From Alteromonas sp. 1_MG-2023 (GTDB taxonomy: Bacteria > Pseudomonadota > Gammaproteobacteria > Enterobacterales > Alteromonadaceae): 64,000 nucleotides of DNA. The translations under genes were made by a program, and so were the position numbers. Under the pieces are notes generated by a model. The model searched no databases. It worked only from the letters and a program-made list of their open reading frames with translations, and was not told the origin of the DNA. Location: contig NZ_JAUOQH010000013.1 in NCBI RefSeq assembly GCF_030547075.1, positions 1-64,000 of the forward strand, read 5' to 3'. Shown here in pieces: positions 45,540 through 54,516 of the stretch. Each line of letters opens with the position of its first letter. Within the stretch, counting starts at the first letter, position 1.

Positions 45540-47783
45540 CTAAGATTTATTGGGCTTAAAAAAGCGTAAGCGGTTAGCGTTAGTAACAACCGTTAACGAT
45601 GAAAGCGCCATAGCGGCTCCCGCAACAACAGGGTTTAATAACAAGCCAAAAAATGGATAGAGCACGCCTGCTGCAAGAGGAATACCCGCTACGTTATAAA
45701 TAAAGGCACCGAACAGGTTTTGCTTAATGTTACCAATAGTCGCGCTACTTATCGCTATTGCATCAGCTAAACCGTGGAGTGAACCTCGCATTAATGTGAC
45801 ATCGGCACTTTCAATAGCTACATCTGTGCCTGTTCCAATTGCAAAACCTACATCCGCCGTGGCAAGCGCAGGAGCATCGTTAATACCATCCCCGGTCATA
45901 CCTACAACCTCGCCTTGCTGTTGACGTTTAGTGACTTCGTTTACTTTATCCTCTGGCAGCACTTCTGCGATAAAATCATTAATACCGACTTTTTTAGCTA
46001 CAGCGTGCGCGGTTGCTTGGTTATCACCAGTTAGCATTACAATATGAATGCCTTTATTTTGCAGACGCTTAATTGCCTCAGCTGAGTCTTCTTTTATTGG
46101 ATCGGCCACCGCAATTAACGCTGTTAGCTGGTTATTAGAAGCAAGATACATGGGCGTTTTAGCATCTTTTGCAAAGCCTTGTGCTCGCTCAGCGGCTTCG
46201 TCAACGGCAATCTCGTATTTATCCATAAGCGCTTTATTACCAAATAACAGAGTTTGCTCGTTCACCGTACCGCTTACACCTTTACCTGTAATGGCTTCAA
46301 AGTCGGTAACTTTACTTAACTTCAGGCTTTGTTTCTCAGCGTACTGCGTAATAGCGTCTGCTAGAGGGTGCTCAGAGCCACTCTCTAAGCTTGCCACTAG
46401 CAGCATTACGTTACTTTCATCCGCGTTATTAAACGTAACAACGTCTGTTACTTGTGGTTTACCTTGAGTGATGGTGCCGGTTTTATCTAAAATCATTGTT
46501 GTGATTTTAGAGGTGGTTTGCAGGGACTCGCCATTGCGAATTAAAATACCTGATTCAGCGGCTTTACCAACCCCCACCATTACCGACATAGGCGTTGCTA
46601 AACCTAGTGCACAGGGGCACGCAATAATAAGCACAGTGGTAAGTGCGACCACAGCATAAGCAATTGAAGGCTCTGGGCCAAAATTAAGCCATGCGAGCGC
46701 AGCCAGTACGGCAATAATCATCACTGTAGGTACAAATATACCTGATACAACATCAGCTAAGCGCCCTATCGAAGGCTTGGAGTTTTGTGCCCGCTTAACC
46801 ATATTAATAATATTAGCAAGGGTGGTTTCATGCCCAACATGTGTGGCTTCAAATAATAAAGTGCCACTTTTATTTATGCTGCCAGCAACAACTTTATCAC
46901 CAGCTTGTTTGCTTACCGGCATCGGTTCACCTGTGAGCATTGACTCGTCAACACGGCTACTACCTTCAAGTACATTGCCATCTACCGGTATTTTTTCGCC
47001 AGGCCGTACACGTACGTTATCGTTTATTTGTACATCGCTTATATCAATATCTTGCTCTTGCCCCTGGCGTACAACTCGCGCTGTTTTAGCCTGCAAGCCA
47101 ATTAAGCGCTTAATTGCTTGTGAAGTACGCCCACGGGCTTTAATCTCAAAGGCAAGGCCTAAACTTATTAAACCTATAATCATCGAAGATGCTTCAAAAT
47201 AAACGTGCCTTGCCACCTCAGGTAATAAACTGGGCGCTATGACGACAAACATTGAATATAGCCACGCAGTGCCTGTACCGAGAGCTATTAGCGTATCCAT
47301 ATTTGCAGAATGATTCTTAAACCCCTGCCATGCACCGTTATAAAAATGCTTACCCGATACCGTCATCACGACCAAGGTAACAATTCCCACAGCAAACCAT
47401 GCTATGCGTTGTGTTGTTGTCGTTACACTCATATCAAAAATAAGGCCGTAAACCATTAAAGGTACGCCTACACCTAAGGCAAGCATCATATTTCGTATGA
47501 GTTTTTTGTAATGCGCATTATCCGATTTAGCTTTTTCGTCAAGGGCGTCTTGATCAGATTTATTGCCCATAGGTTTTGCGCCATAGCCTATGTCTTCAAC
47601 CGCTTTTACTAGCATGTTTTGCTCAGCGCTTCCCTCTACTCGCACAGTGCGCTCTGCAAAGTTCATTTCTGCATTATTTGTACCTTGCACGTTCTTTAAG
47701 GCTTTTTCTATTTTGGCTACGCAGCTGCTACAATTAGCGCCTTCAATTATAAAATTCAGCTCGGTACTTTTACTACTATTCAT
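45540..47783 (-). CDS. copA: copper-exporting P-type ATPase CopA
   Basis: CopA pumps Cu(I) from the cytoplasm using ATP. The 747-residue protein has one N-terminal HMA domain with the metal site NCSSC (Cys18, Cys21), the transmembrane CPC motif in [11 protein letters not shown], phosphorylation motif DKTGT, TGDN, and GDGINDAPA. Most relatives in enteric bacteria have two HMA domains. The ATG at 47783 is favoured by GAGGTG just before it and overlaps the end of the regulator gene by 8 bp; an ATG four codons upstream is possible. Confidence 0.96.
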   Translation of the reverse strand: MNSSKSTELNFIIEGANCSSCVAKIEKALKNVQGTNNAEMNFAERTVRVEGSAEQNMLVKAVEDIGYGAKPMGNKSDQDALDEKAKSDNAHYKKLIRNMMLALGVGVPLMVYGLIFDMSVTTTTQRIAWFAVGIVTLVVMTVSGKHFYNGAWQGFKNHSANMDTLIALGTGTAWLYSMFVVIAPSLLPEVARHVYFEASSMIIGLISLGLAFEIKARGRTSQAIKRLIGLQAKTARVVRQGQEQDIDISDVQINDNVRVRPGEKIPVDGNVLEGSSRVDESMLTGEPMPVSKQAGDKVVAGSINKSGTLLFEATHVGHETTLANIINMVKRAQNSKPSIGRLADVVSGIFVPTVMIIAVLAALAWLNFGPEPSIAYAVVALTTVLIIACPCALGLATPMSVMVGVGKAAESGILIRNGESLQTTSKITTMILDKTGTITQGKPQVTDVVTFNNADESNVMLLVASLESGSEHPLADAITQYAEKQSLKLSKVTDFEAITGKGVSGTVNEQTLLFGNKALMDKYEIAVDEAAERAQGFAKDAKTPMYLASNNQLTALIAVADPIKEDSAEAIKRLQNKGIHIVMLTGDNQATAHAVAKKVGINDFIAEVLPEDKVNEVTKRQQQGEVVGMTGDGINDAPALATADVGFAIGTGTDVAIESADVTLMRGSLHGLADAIAISSATIGNIKQNLFGAFIYNVAGIPLAAGVLYPFFGLLLNPVVAGAAMALSSLTVVTNANRLRFFKPNKS

Positions 47784-48216
47784 CACGCACCTCATTAGTT
47801 ACGGGCTTAGGAATAGGATCGGAAAATGTTTCTATTAAACTACATATATCACTTGAAACAGCGCCATCATCAAATGCTTCCCACTGTTTCAATGCAGATT
47901 GCATGCGCGTACGTAATTTAAGCGTTTCTTGAAAAAGCGTTTCAGTTTCTTTTAAACGTTTAGCTATAAGCTCACGCGTAAGTGGGCAAGGACAATTCCC
48001 TTTCTCTGATTCAGAGATAATACGTTGCACATCTTTTAAAGAAAATCCAAGTTGGCGAGCGCTTTTAATAAACTGTAAACGTTGTTTATCTGCGTTCGTA
48101 TATTGCTGGTACCCATTGCCTTCACTGCGTACGGGGTTCAAAAGGCCCATTCGAGTGTAGTGACGAACGGTATCAGGCGTCACATCCATTAATTTAGCTA
48201 ATTGTTTTACATACAT
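47776..48216 (-). CDS. MerR-family metal-responsive regulator of copA
   Basis: A 146-residue MerR-type activator. The N-terminal winged helix (about 1-70) reads [24 protein letters not shown], followed by a dimerisation helix. Cysteines at 75, 77 and 125 could be metal ligands; this differs from the CueR pair near the C-terminus (CxxxxxxxC), so the metal is not proven to be copper. It is first in an operon with copA and starts at an ATG with GGAG before it. It should twist the 19-bp-spaced promoter listed upstream. Confidence 0.92.
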   Translation of the reverse strand: MYVKQLAKLMDVTPDTVRHYTRMGLLNPVRSEGNGYQQYTNADKQRLQFIKSARQLGFSLKDVQRIISESEKGNCPCPLTRELIAKRLKETETLFQETLKLRTRMQSALKQWEAFDDGAVSSDICSLIETFSDPIPKPVTNEVRDE

Positions 48217-48246
48217 AATTTAGCTCCATGTGATTTCAACACCTCA

Positions 48247-48277
48247 ATAATAAACCTATGTGCTGCACATAGGTCAA
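48247..48277 (-). promoter_or_regulatory. MerR-type promoter/operator of the copper operon
   Basis: On the minus strand TTGACC (-35, 48272-48277) and TATTAT (-10, 48247-48252) are 19 bp apart, the overlong spacing typical of MerR-family activated promoters. A 9-bp perfect dyad, ACCTATGTG / CACATAGGT (48254-48274, 3-nt centre), overlaps the spacer. The promoter would read regulator, copA and cupredoxin. Confidence 0.85.
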
Positions 48278-48289
48278 GGGAGGGGAGCA

Positions 48290-48558
48290 TTAAAGTTTCA
48301 TCTATTGAAGCCATGCAACATGACTTTCACACTTTGTAAAAGGCGTGCTAGCTACGGACGACGAGAATTAGATGGCACACGAAGGAACGGCATAGAAATA
48401 TATCAATGACCGCTAAAGCATCATCAAGATACGGTGAGCTTTATAACGGCTGCGCCATTGGTATATTACAAATTTGACAAAATAGTACAGTTGTTGGCTG
48501 CAAAGCTTTGTTGAGCAACGGTAAAGAGGTAGAATTCCCGCCCTTAAAAGATGATTAG
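48290..48558 (+). pseudogene. decayed 3' remnant of a second phoD copy
   Basis: 48290-48395 aligns in a diverged way with 44510-44615 of phoD, then jumps to the equivalent of about 44863, an internal deletion of about 250 bp. From 48421 it is nearly identical to the phoD end. One of the three differences turns a Ser codon (TCA) into a TGA stop. No open frame or start remains. It ends 20 bp before the flavodoxin gene. Confidence 0.85.
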
Positions 48559-48569
48559 TTTGTACGAAA
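48421..48569 (+). repeat. direct repeat, right copy
   Basis: This copy of 149 bp differs from 44887-45035 at three positions. It runs to 9 bp before the flavodoxin ATG, whose ribosome site AGAGG begins at its right border. Confidence 0.95.
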
Positions 48570-48578
48570 GAGGTTTTC

Positions 48579-49118
48579 ATGAGTGATAATGCGCTGTCGA
48601 TTGGCTTGTTCTACGGTTCAACAACCTGTTATACGGAAATGGCAGCGGAGAAAATTCAGGCACAATTGAACAGCTTATTCGACGAAGACATTGTAGATGT
48701 TCACAACATTAAAGATGTTAGTTTGGCTAGAACCGCCGACTACGACGTTATTATCTTCGGTATTTCTACCTGGGACTTTGGTGAACTTCAAGAAGACTGG
48801 GAGTCGCACTGGGAAGAAGCCCACCAGCTTAATTTGGAAGGTAAAACTGTAGCCTTGTATGGCATGGGCGACCAACTTGGTTATGCTGATTGGTTTCAAG
48901 ATGCCTTGGGGATGCTGCACGATGCTATCGCCCCTTCCAACTGCACTATCATTGGTTATTGGCCCAACGAGGGCTATGAGTTCACAGCGTCCAAAGCATT
49001 AACGGAAGATAAGTCACAGTTTTTAGGGCTCTCATTAGACGACGAAAACCAATACGACAAATCAGAAGAACGTATTGCTACATGGTGTGAGCAACTGCTT
49101 ATGTCGCTAGCGGGTTAA
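48579..49118 (+). CDS. fldB: flavodoxin (FldB-like)
   Basis: A 179-residue flavodoxin, an FMN electron carrier of the cytoplasm. The phosphate-binding loop is [12 protein letters not shown] (about 13-24), and the FMN-stacking loops [13 protein letters not shown] and [12 protein letters not shown] are clear. Length and the C-terminal helix fit the long-chain FldB/FldA type. AGAGG precedes the ATG. The next gene begins 2 bp after its stop. The upstream remnant suggests it once followed phoD directly. Confidence 0.9.
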   Translation: MSDNALSIGLFYGSTTCYTEMAAEKIQAQLNSLFDEDIVDVHNIKDVSLARTADYDVIIFGISTWDFGELQEDWESHWEEAHQLNLEGKTVALYGMGDQLGYADWFQDALGMLHDAIAPSNCTIIGYWPNEGYEFTASKALTEDKSQFLGLSLDDENQYDKSEERIATWCEQLLMSLAG

Positions 49119-49120
49119 CT

Positions 49121-49906
49121 GTGAGCCAAGGGCGCATACACCAAGAATTCTATCGTAATGGTCCTAGCCATAGAGATGGTGCCGACGTCACTTTTCAAGA
49201 TATTCGCAAACTGTTTAATTTTTCGAGTATCACCATTGGAAAATGGGTAACGGCTGATGAGCAGCAAATAGCGGCGAATCTATTCTTCGACGCCTTGTAT
49301 GATTTGGCCACCATTTTAAACGTTAACGAACAAGTGCTATCTTTAAATGGCACATTGTCGTTGGCTTTTGGCAGTGGCGGTCAAAAAGGCGCTAGTGCTC
49401 ATTATAATAGTGCACGAAGACAACTCGCATTAGCCAAGAATGCTGGTGCAGGGGCATTAGCCCATGAGTGGTTTCATGCGTTTGATCATTATATCGCGCC
49501 TAAAATGTTTGCCGATGTAGATGTAGGCAGCTTCGCCTCTCAAGCATGGCTAGATAATGCCCCCCTTAACCCCCATCCGCTCAATGAAAAACTGAGTAAA
49601 TGCTTCTCTTCGTTGTTTTTAGACAACAATAATCGGCCTAACGATTATTTTGTGCGATCTGTAGAAGCGGATCGCGCATTAAAAATCTATTACTACGCAA
49701 TGCCCCAAGAAATGGCCGCTAGGGCCTTTGAGGCCTGCGTTCAAGACCATACGATCAAAAATGCATTCTTAGTTCAAGGCACAAAAAGATCAACAGAGGC
49801 TAGACTTGGCATTTATCCTCATGGTAATTTGCGTATAGCGCTCAATGAGTCGTTGATGTTGTATTTTTACCAATTAGGCGTCGCCATTTCCCACAAACAA
49901 TCTTAA
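49121..49906 (+). CDS. CLCA_X family putative zinc metallopeptidase
   Basis: A 261-residue soluble protein with the zincin motif HEWFH (HExxH) in ALAHEWFHAFDHY (about residue 113-126). I believe it belongs to the CLCA_X family. The FGSGGQKGASAHYNSARR stretch before the motif is also conserved in my memory of related polyvalent-protein zincins. The GTG start at 49121 follows the flavodoxin stop by 2 bp, so they share a transcript. Peptidase activity is inferred from the motif; the substrate is unknown. Confidence 0.75.
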   Translation: MSQGRIHQEFYRNGPSHRDGADVTFQDIRKLFNFSSITIGKWVTADEQQIAANLFFDALYDLATILNVNEQVLSLNGTLSLAFGSGGQKGASAHYNSARRQLALAKNAGAGALAHEWFHAFDHYIAPKMFADVDVGSFASQAWLDNAPLNPHPLNEKLSKCFSSLFLDNNNRPNDYFVRSVEADRALKIYYYAMPQEMAARAFEACVQDHTIKNAFLVQGTKRSTEARLGIYPHGNLRIALNESLMLYFYQLGVAISHKQS

Positions 49907-50046
49907 GTTTGTTGTTTTACGATGGAAACTGAGCAATTTTTCAGCAATAAGTGTTAACGAGCACGCTGTTTTGTACAAAACCCTGTTTATTTTTGTTACA
50001 GGCAGTATACTAAAGCGCTCGAACGTAACAGAAAAAAGAAGACGAG

Positions 50047-50454
50047 ATGAAAAGAAAAAAGCATACCTCGGCCGAAGACGAGGCTCAGATTGATATGACC
50101 CCCATGTTGGACATCGTGTTCATCATGTTGATTTTCTTCATCGTAACGACCTCGTTCGTGAAAGAAAAAGGGTTAGATACAAACCGCCCAGAAGACAATC
50201 AGGCTAAGAACGATCAGCCTTCTAAAGCCCTATCTATTCGTATAGCTGCTGATGGCACTATCATGATGGGTGGCCGTGAAGTTGACATCCGCCGCGTTGT
50301 TGCAAACACGCAAACTTATTTAGCGGAAAACAACACTGATTCAGCAGCAATCCAAGCTGATGAAGATACTGAACACGGTACAGTGGTAGAAGTAATGAAC
50401 CAGGTTAAAGTAGCTGGTATCGATAAAGTTTCGGTACTTGTTAAGAAAGGCTAA
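50047..50454 (+). CDS. exbD: ExbD/TolR-type biopolymer transport protein
   Basis: A 135-residue protein with one membrane helix (about 18-40) containing the proton-pathway Asp of MLDIVFIMLIFFIV, then a periplasmic domain. ExbD works with ExbB and TonB to energise outer-membrane receptors. No exbB or tonB gene is adjacent, so it must act with partners elsewhere. A terminator follows. Confidence 0.93.
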   Translation: MKRKKHTSAEDEAQIDMTPMLDIVFIMLIFFIVTTSFVKEKGLDTNRPEDNQAKNDQPSKALSIRIAADGTIMMGGREVDIRRVVANTQTYLAENNTDSAAIQADEDTEHGTVVEVMNQVKVAGIDKVSVLVKKG

Positions 50455-50472
50455 CGCCCTTCAACTTTAGAA

Positions 50473-50498
50473 AAACCGCCTTCTAGGCGGTTTTTTTG
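50473..50498 (+). terminator. rho-independent terminator of exbD
   Basis: Stem ACCGCC / GGCGGT with a 5-nt loop is followed by a run of T. Confidence 0.88.
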
Positions 50499-50625
50499 TA
50501 TCTAGGGGTATACCAAAGTATCTCTTGTGCTAATGCATGAAATTTGTTCAGATCGTACTATTCGGTGTGCCTGGTGATCCATGTTGAAAAATAGATTCCA
50601 GTCTTCGATGTCACTGGAGAAATTT

Positions 50626-51984
50626 ATGCGTAATTCAAATTCAAGTTACAAGATTAAAAACAGTATTACTGGTGTAACACGTGCAGTTGCTTTGTCATTT
50701 TTAGCAACAATGCCCCTGCATGCGGCCCAAATAACTCTTAGCGAAGCCTTCGATTATAACGCCTTCATTTTTGAAGACTATACCGGATACTACTCCGATG
50801 TAGAGGGCTCTCTTGCCGTAGGTGGCAATGTTACGGTTAACGATTTTGATATCGGCCTTCAACTTTCCCCCGATTTAACTGCAAGCTCATTTTATGTGGG
50901 CGGTGATGTTTCCTATACCAATGGAAAGATTCGCAATGGCGAAACCACGGTGAGTGGGGATATTGTTGCTAATAACGTCGAGTTTGAAGATACGGTAAAT
51001 GCGGGCGGAGACATTAGTATTAGTGAAACTGCCGTCACCAATGGTGATGTGAATGCTGGGGAAACTTTTATAGCGCAGAATGCTGAAGTAAATAATGGCA
51101 GTGTTAATGCCACCGATATATCACTGATTAACAGCCAAATTGAAAATGGAAACATCAATGCTGTTGATAGCATATCGCTGACAAACTCTGAAGTAAGTGC
51201 TGGCAGTGCAACAGCTGGCAACAGTATTTCTTCCGATGCAAACTCATCGATAAGTGATGACGCCAGTATTGAAGCAGTTTCAACAGTACAAGTAGACAAT
51301 ATTGATTTTGCTGCCATAGAGAGTGAAGTTAAAGCGCAGTCTTCAGACTTTGCCAATATGACAGTGAATGGAGAAACCACATTCTACTGCCAAGGCGCTA
51401 CCGGCTGTACCGACAGCAGCAGTATTGATGGAATTGTTTTTTCTGGTGAAGATGACGATATTAATATCTTCACCATAGATGCCGAGTGGTTTTCGGTCGG
51501 TAATAAAAGTATTACTTACGACTTTTCGACCACCAGCTACAACATAATTAATGTTGTGGGCGATGCTGTATCACTATTTAACACTGGCTTTTTCAACACG
51601 GCGTTTGATGGCCAATATTTAGATAACGATCAAAATGCCGATTATCGACACGATGGTACTTACACCAACAATATTTTGTTTAACTTTGTTGACGCTACTG
51701 AGGTGACACTGGAATCGGTAGGGATTAAAGGCAGCATACTTGCACCATACGCAGATGTCGCTTTTTATAATGGTCACATAGACGGAAACCTAATAGCCAG
51801 CAGCGTATATACCCCTGAAGTGTATTTAACGGACAGCCAAGGAGTAACCTACTTGGCGCCAACCGGACAGGTTAATAACTATGCCTTCGGCATTACTCAG
51901 GTATCAGCACCAGGTTCGGTACTTATGCTACTTCCTGCGTTAGCCATGCTATTTGTACGTCGTAAATTACAGCGCAAAGCCTGA
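50626..51984 (+). CDS. choice-of-anchor A surface protein with a PEP-CTERM-like tail
   Basis: A 452-residue exported protein. A signal peptide (to about residue 35, ending LHA) is followed by a choice-of-anchor A type domain beginning with AFDYNAFIFEDYTGYYSDVEG and GSLAVGGNVTV. The middle has many short Gly/Asn/Ser repeats that suggest a beta-solenoid. The C-terminus has a short motif VSAPGS, a hydrophobic helix and RRKLQRK, like a PEP-CTERM sorting signal but with an atypical motif. The ATG at 50626 is chosen because GGAG precedes it; a frame from 50581 lacks this. No exosortase gene is in the window. Confidence 0.85.
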   Translation: MRNSNSSYKIKNSITGVTRAVALSFLATMPLHAAQITLSEAFDYNAFIFEDYTGYYSDVEGSLAVGGNVTVNDFDIGLQLSPDLTASSFYVGGDVSYTNGKIRNGETTVSGDIVANNVEFEDTVNAGGDISISETAVTNGDVNAGETFIAQNAEVNNGSVNATDISLINSQIENGNINAVDSISLTNSEVSAGSATAGNSISSDANSSISDDASIEAVSTVQVDNIDFAAIESEVKAQSSDFANMTVNGETTFYCQGATGCTDSSSIDGIVFSGEDDDINIFTIDAEWFSVGNKSITYDFSTTSYNIINVVGDAVSLFNTGFFNTAFDGQYLDNDQNADYRHDGTYTNNILFNFVDATEVTLESVGIKGSILAPYADVAFYNGHIDGNLIASSVYTPEVYLTDSQGVTYLAPTGQVNNYAFGITQVSAPGSVLMLLPALAMLFVRRKLQRKA

Positions 51985-54516
51985 TAATCGAGGTGACGAG
52001 CGCATTAGCTCGTCACTGGTTACACCGATTCCTTTGCCGGGCCGCCAACGAATTTGAACACCAGCTTCGAATGACTGATATTCAACAGCAAATGCCTTCC
52101 CAATATACCCCGCGACTATCCATTGCTCAGACAGCCTGTACTGCCCCTCAAACATAGCATTACCACTTAAGCCAGTACTACTATTATATGGCAGCCTTTT
52201 ATCACCAACGTCCGCATAGGAAGGATCTGTTGTTGATAGCAGTGGAAACCTTAAGTCATCCGACTCTTGCAATATAGATAATCCTAAAGATGCACTTAGT
52301 TTAAACTGCCAGCGATGCGCTTCCATCGTTAAGAGTTCTGAGTAACCGCCAATACTCACTAAGTAATCTGGGCTGAAATAGCCACCATTTCCATAAGTGA
52401 AGCCGCTTAAATTCTTTTCATAGCCCAAGTAACTTGCAAAGTGACCCACTCGCCAATAATCGAGCCTCTCTGAAACGATGGGCGCTAAGTCGTAACCAAT
52501 ATCAGCGCGCAGAGAAAGAGATTGGTTTTCGTCTACCCGTTCACCAGAAAGCTTAGCCCACGAAAATGTGCCTGCAATAGACCATTGAGGTCTAAAACTG
52601 TGTGCCGCTAAGACAGAGACGCCATCAGCTAATACATAACCCCAAGAGTCAGTGTGTTCGCTATTTAACGTACCTGTTTGGCTTAATAAGCTATCTTGTT
52701 TAGGTAAACGAAATAATGTGGTCGCTAAGGTGACTTTGGGTAAAAACCAGGTGGCCGAGATTTGCCCGGTAAGGGTGGCATTTTCGGGTTGATCAAATAA
52801 GCTATATTCTGCATTTGCATAAAAGTTAAATGCTTCTTGCTGATATTCAACTTCAGCCCGCATTTCTTTATCTTCAAATCCAGATATACCTAAAAAGCTA
52901 CTTGTCGTTTCGCCATTGGCAAACCAACTTCCTTCTGCCGGTTTACCGCTATAAAGTTGCTTATAATCCAATGCAACTTGCCAGCGCCAGTCAGCTACCA
53001 TACCGCCTACCCCAACATAACTAATCAACTCATCAAAGTTGCCTAACCCTTCTTGACCACTCCGTGAACGGGTGGTTAACCCCGCCACTGCTGTGTAGGC
53101 ATCTTTCGTCTGTGCCTCGGTAGCCCTACTATCATTATTGTTGAACGCTAAAATAAATTGTTTTCTAGGCCACGCATTGGTGACTAATTTACGCTGCTGA
53201 ATTAGAGCAATAAGAGGGAACTCGTTCGCTAATTGTTTCAATTGCGCTGAGTTGTCTTCCTCTAAATTTATTAACGCATTAGCAATATCTTGGTTGTCAG
53301 GTTGTGCTTTTAACGTTTCGCTAAAAGCCGCTTTTGCAATGTCAGCATGATGTTGGGAAGCATCTAAGGATTTTGACGCAGCCCACCCCAGAAGTGCTTG
53401 TTCACCTACGCGTAATCGACGAATACTTTTTAATGAAAGGCCAGCCTCAACACTTTTCGCAAAGGCACTTTCTTCATAGTAACGAACTTGTTCTGTCGCT
53501 AAAAAATCGGCACAACGGGTTAAGAAAACCTGGGAATCGGCGCGGTCGCACGCAAACTCTGCCGCTTCTGTGGTGAGCCCTTGTGCATGCAAACTTAACC
53601 ACATCCCCTCACTATCATCTAGCAAAGTAAATAGATTTAACGCTTTATCGTACTGCTCTTTATCGTACTGCTCCCAAGCCGCTCCGCTAAGCGCAGCCTT
53701 TACTTGGGCCAACTGACTTGCATCGGTTGAAGCTTCTTGTAAAAGCGCCAGGAGCTTAGTATTACGAGTGCCATCAGAGCTACCATCAGAGCTACCGTCA
53801 CCGCCACCAATGCTAATACCCTCCTTCAAGGCTAGCTCTATGCGGCTGTTGATCACAGCCTGTAGCCCTTCAACCGCCCCTTTTTTCTCGATAACCGTAG
53901 TATGCAACCTATCTGCTCGCGCAAAATGGTGCTTGGCTTCAGGTAACAAGCTTTTATCAATAGCTGTCCAACCTAGTAGCATATGATAATCGTAGCGCTC
54001 TAAGCTATCGGCAAGCCGAGATAGGCGATTAAAGTGGTTCTGCGTGATGCCTGCTCTCTGTGATTGTGATTGGCTAGCAAGCCTTCGCAATGGCGCATCT
54101 TTTGATGGCTCTTTTGAAGGCTCTTGTGTAGGTAGCGATACCTCATCAGGTGCAGGCTGGGTTGCGATAACTGGCTCGGGCGTAGATTGCGCAGCAGAAG
54201 GTGCATTCAGCGTTTTTATAGCCTGCTGAATATCGTCGGGAACGACCCAATTAGGAAATTCGTATTTAAGCCTGCCTAATTCTTGATTCGCTAAGACTGT
54301 TTGTTTTTCATTGATGTGATACCACAAGCCAGTGACATCTGGCTTATCTAAACGCGCTAATGGCTGTAACTTCTCTTGCTGTTCTTTGTAGGTAGTGGTT
54401 ACCTGAGCGCTAGCATTGATACTAACAATAGTTGATAAGGGCGTTGCAACACACGCTGCAATTATTGCCACGTTTATCTTAGAACGTTGCCAGTAAGGCG
54501 AAAGTAACTGAGACAT
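51967..54516 (-). CDS. bcsC: BcsC-like cellulose export protein (TPR plus outer-membrane barrel)
   Basis: An 849-residue protein. A signal peptide (to about 38) is followed by helical TPR-type repeats (about 150-470, with a GGGDGSSDGSSDG linker) and a C-terminal beta-barrel of the BcsC type (about 480-849, beginning near YTAVAGLTTRSRSG). It would guide the glucan chain through the periplasm and outer membrane. E. coli BcsC is about 1150 residues, so the TPR part is shorter here. Its ATG overlaps the bcsZ stop (TAATG). It converges with the choice-of-anchor gene, overlapping it by 18 bp. Confidence 0.88.
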   Translation of the reverse strand: MSQLLSPYWQRSKINVAIIAACVATPLSTIVSINASAQVTTTYKEQQEKLQPLARLDKPDVTGLWYHINEKQTVLANQELGRLKYEFPNWVVPDDIQQAIKTLNAPSAAQSTPEPVIATQPAPDEVSLPTQEPSKEPSKDAPLRRLASQSQSQRAGITQNHFNRLSRLADSLERYDYHMLLGWTAIDKSLLPEAKHHFARADRLHTTVIEKKGAVEGLQAVINSRIELALKEGISIGGGDGSSDGSSDGTRNTKLLALLQEASTDASQLAQVKAALSGAAWEQYDKEQYDKALNLFTLLDDSEGMWLSLHAQGLTTEAAEFACDRADSQVFLTRCADFLATEQVRYYEESAFAKSVEAGLSLKSIRRLRVGEQALLGWAASKSLDASQHHADIAKAAFSETLKAQPDNQDIANALINLEEDNSAQLKQLANEFPLIALIQQRKLVTNAWPRKQFILAFNNNDSRATEAQTKDAYTAVAGLTTRSRSGQEGLGNFDELISYVGVGGMVADWRWQVALDYKQLYSGKPAEGSWFANGETTSSFLGISGFEDKEMRAEVEYQQEAFNFYANAEYSLFDQPENATLTGQISATWFLPKVTLATTLFRLPKQDSLLSQTGTLNSEHTDSWGYVLADGVSVLAAHSFRPQWSIAGTFSWAKLSGERVDENQSLSLRADIGYDLAPIVSERLDYWRVGHFASYLGYEKNLSGFTYGNGGYFSPDYLVSIGGYSELLTMEAHRWQFKLSASLGLSILQESDDLRFPLLSTTDPSYADVGDKRLPYNSSTGLSGNAMFEGQYRLSEQWIVAGYIGKAFAVEYQSFEAGVQIRWRPGKGIGVTSDELMRSSPRLSGFAL

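Larger units (their letters stand above)
45036..48289. other. copper-handling insert between direct repeats
   Basis: About 3.25 kb carrying cupredoxin, copA and a MerR regulator on the minus strand lies between an intact phoD 3' end and a decayed copy of it. All flanking genes (phoD, flavodoxin, CLCA_X) read on the plus strand. I infer an acquired module. I see no transposase or integrase in it. Confidence 0.7.

Noticed and set aside
46048..47202. Open frames of about 140 codons antisense to copA
   Set aside because: Shadows of copA, which is certain from its motifs.
45036..48289. Composite transposon or integrative element with its own mobility gene
   Set aside because: No transposase, integrase or terminal inverted repeat is visible between the direct repeats; only the repeats support an insertion.
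50913..51380. 155-codon open frame antisense to the choice-of-anchor A gene
   Set aside because: Produced by the repetitive sequence of the real gene; no start signal.
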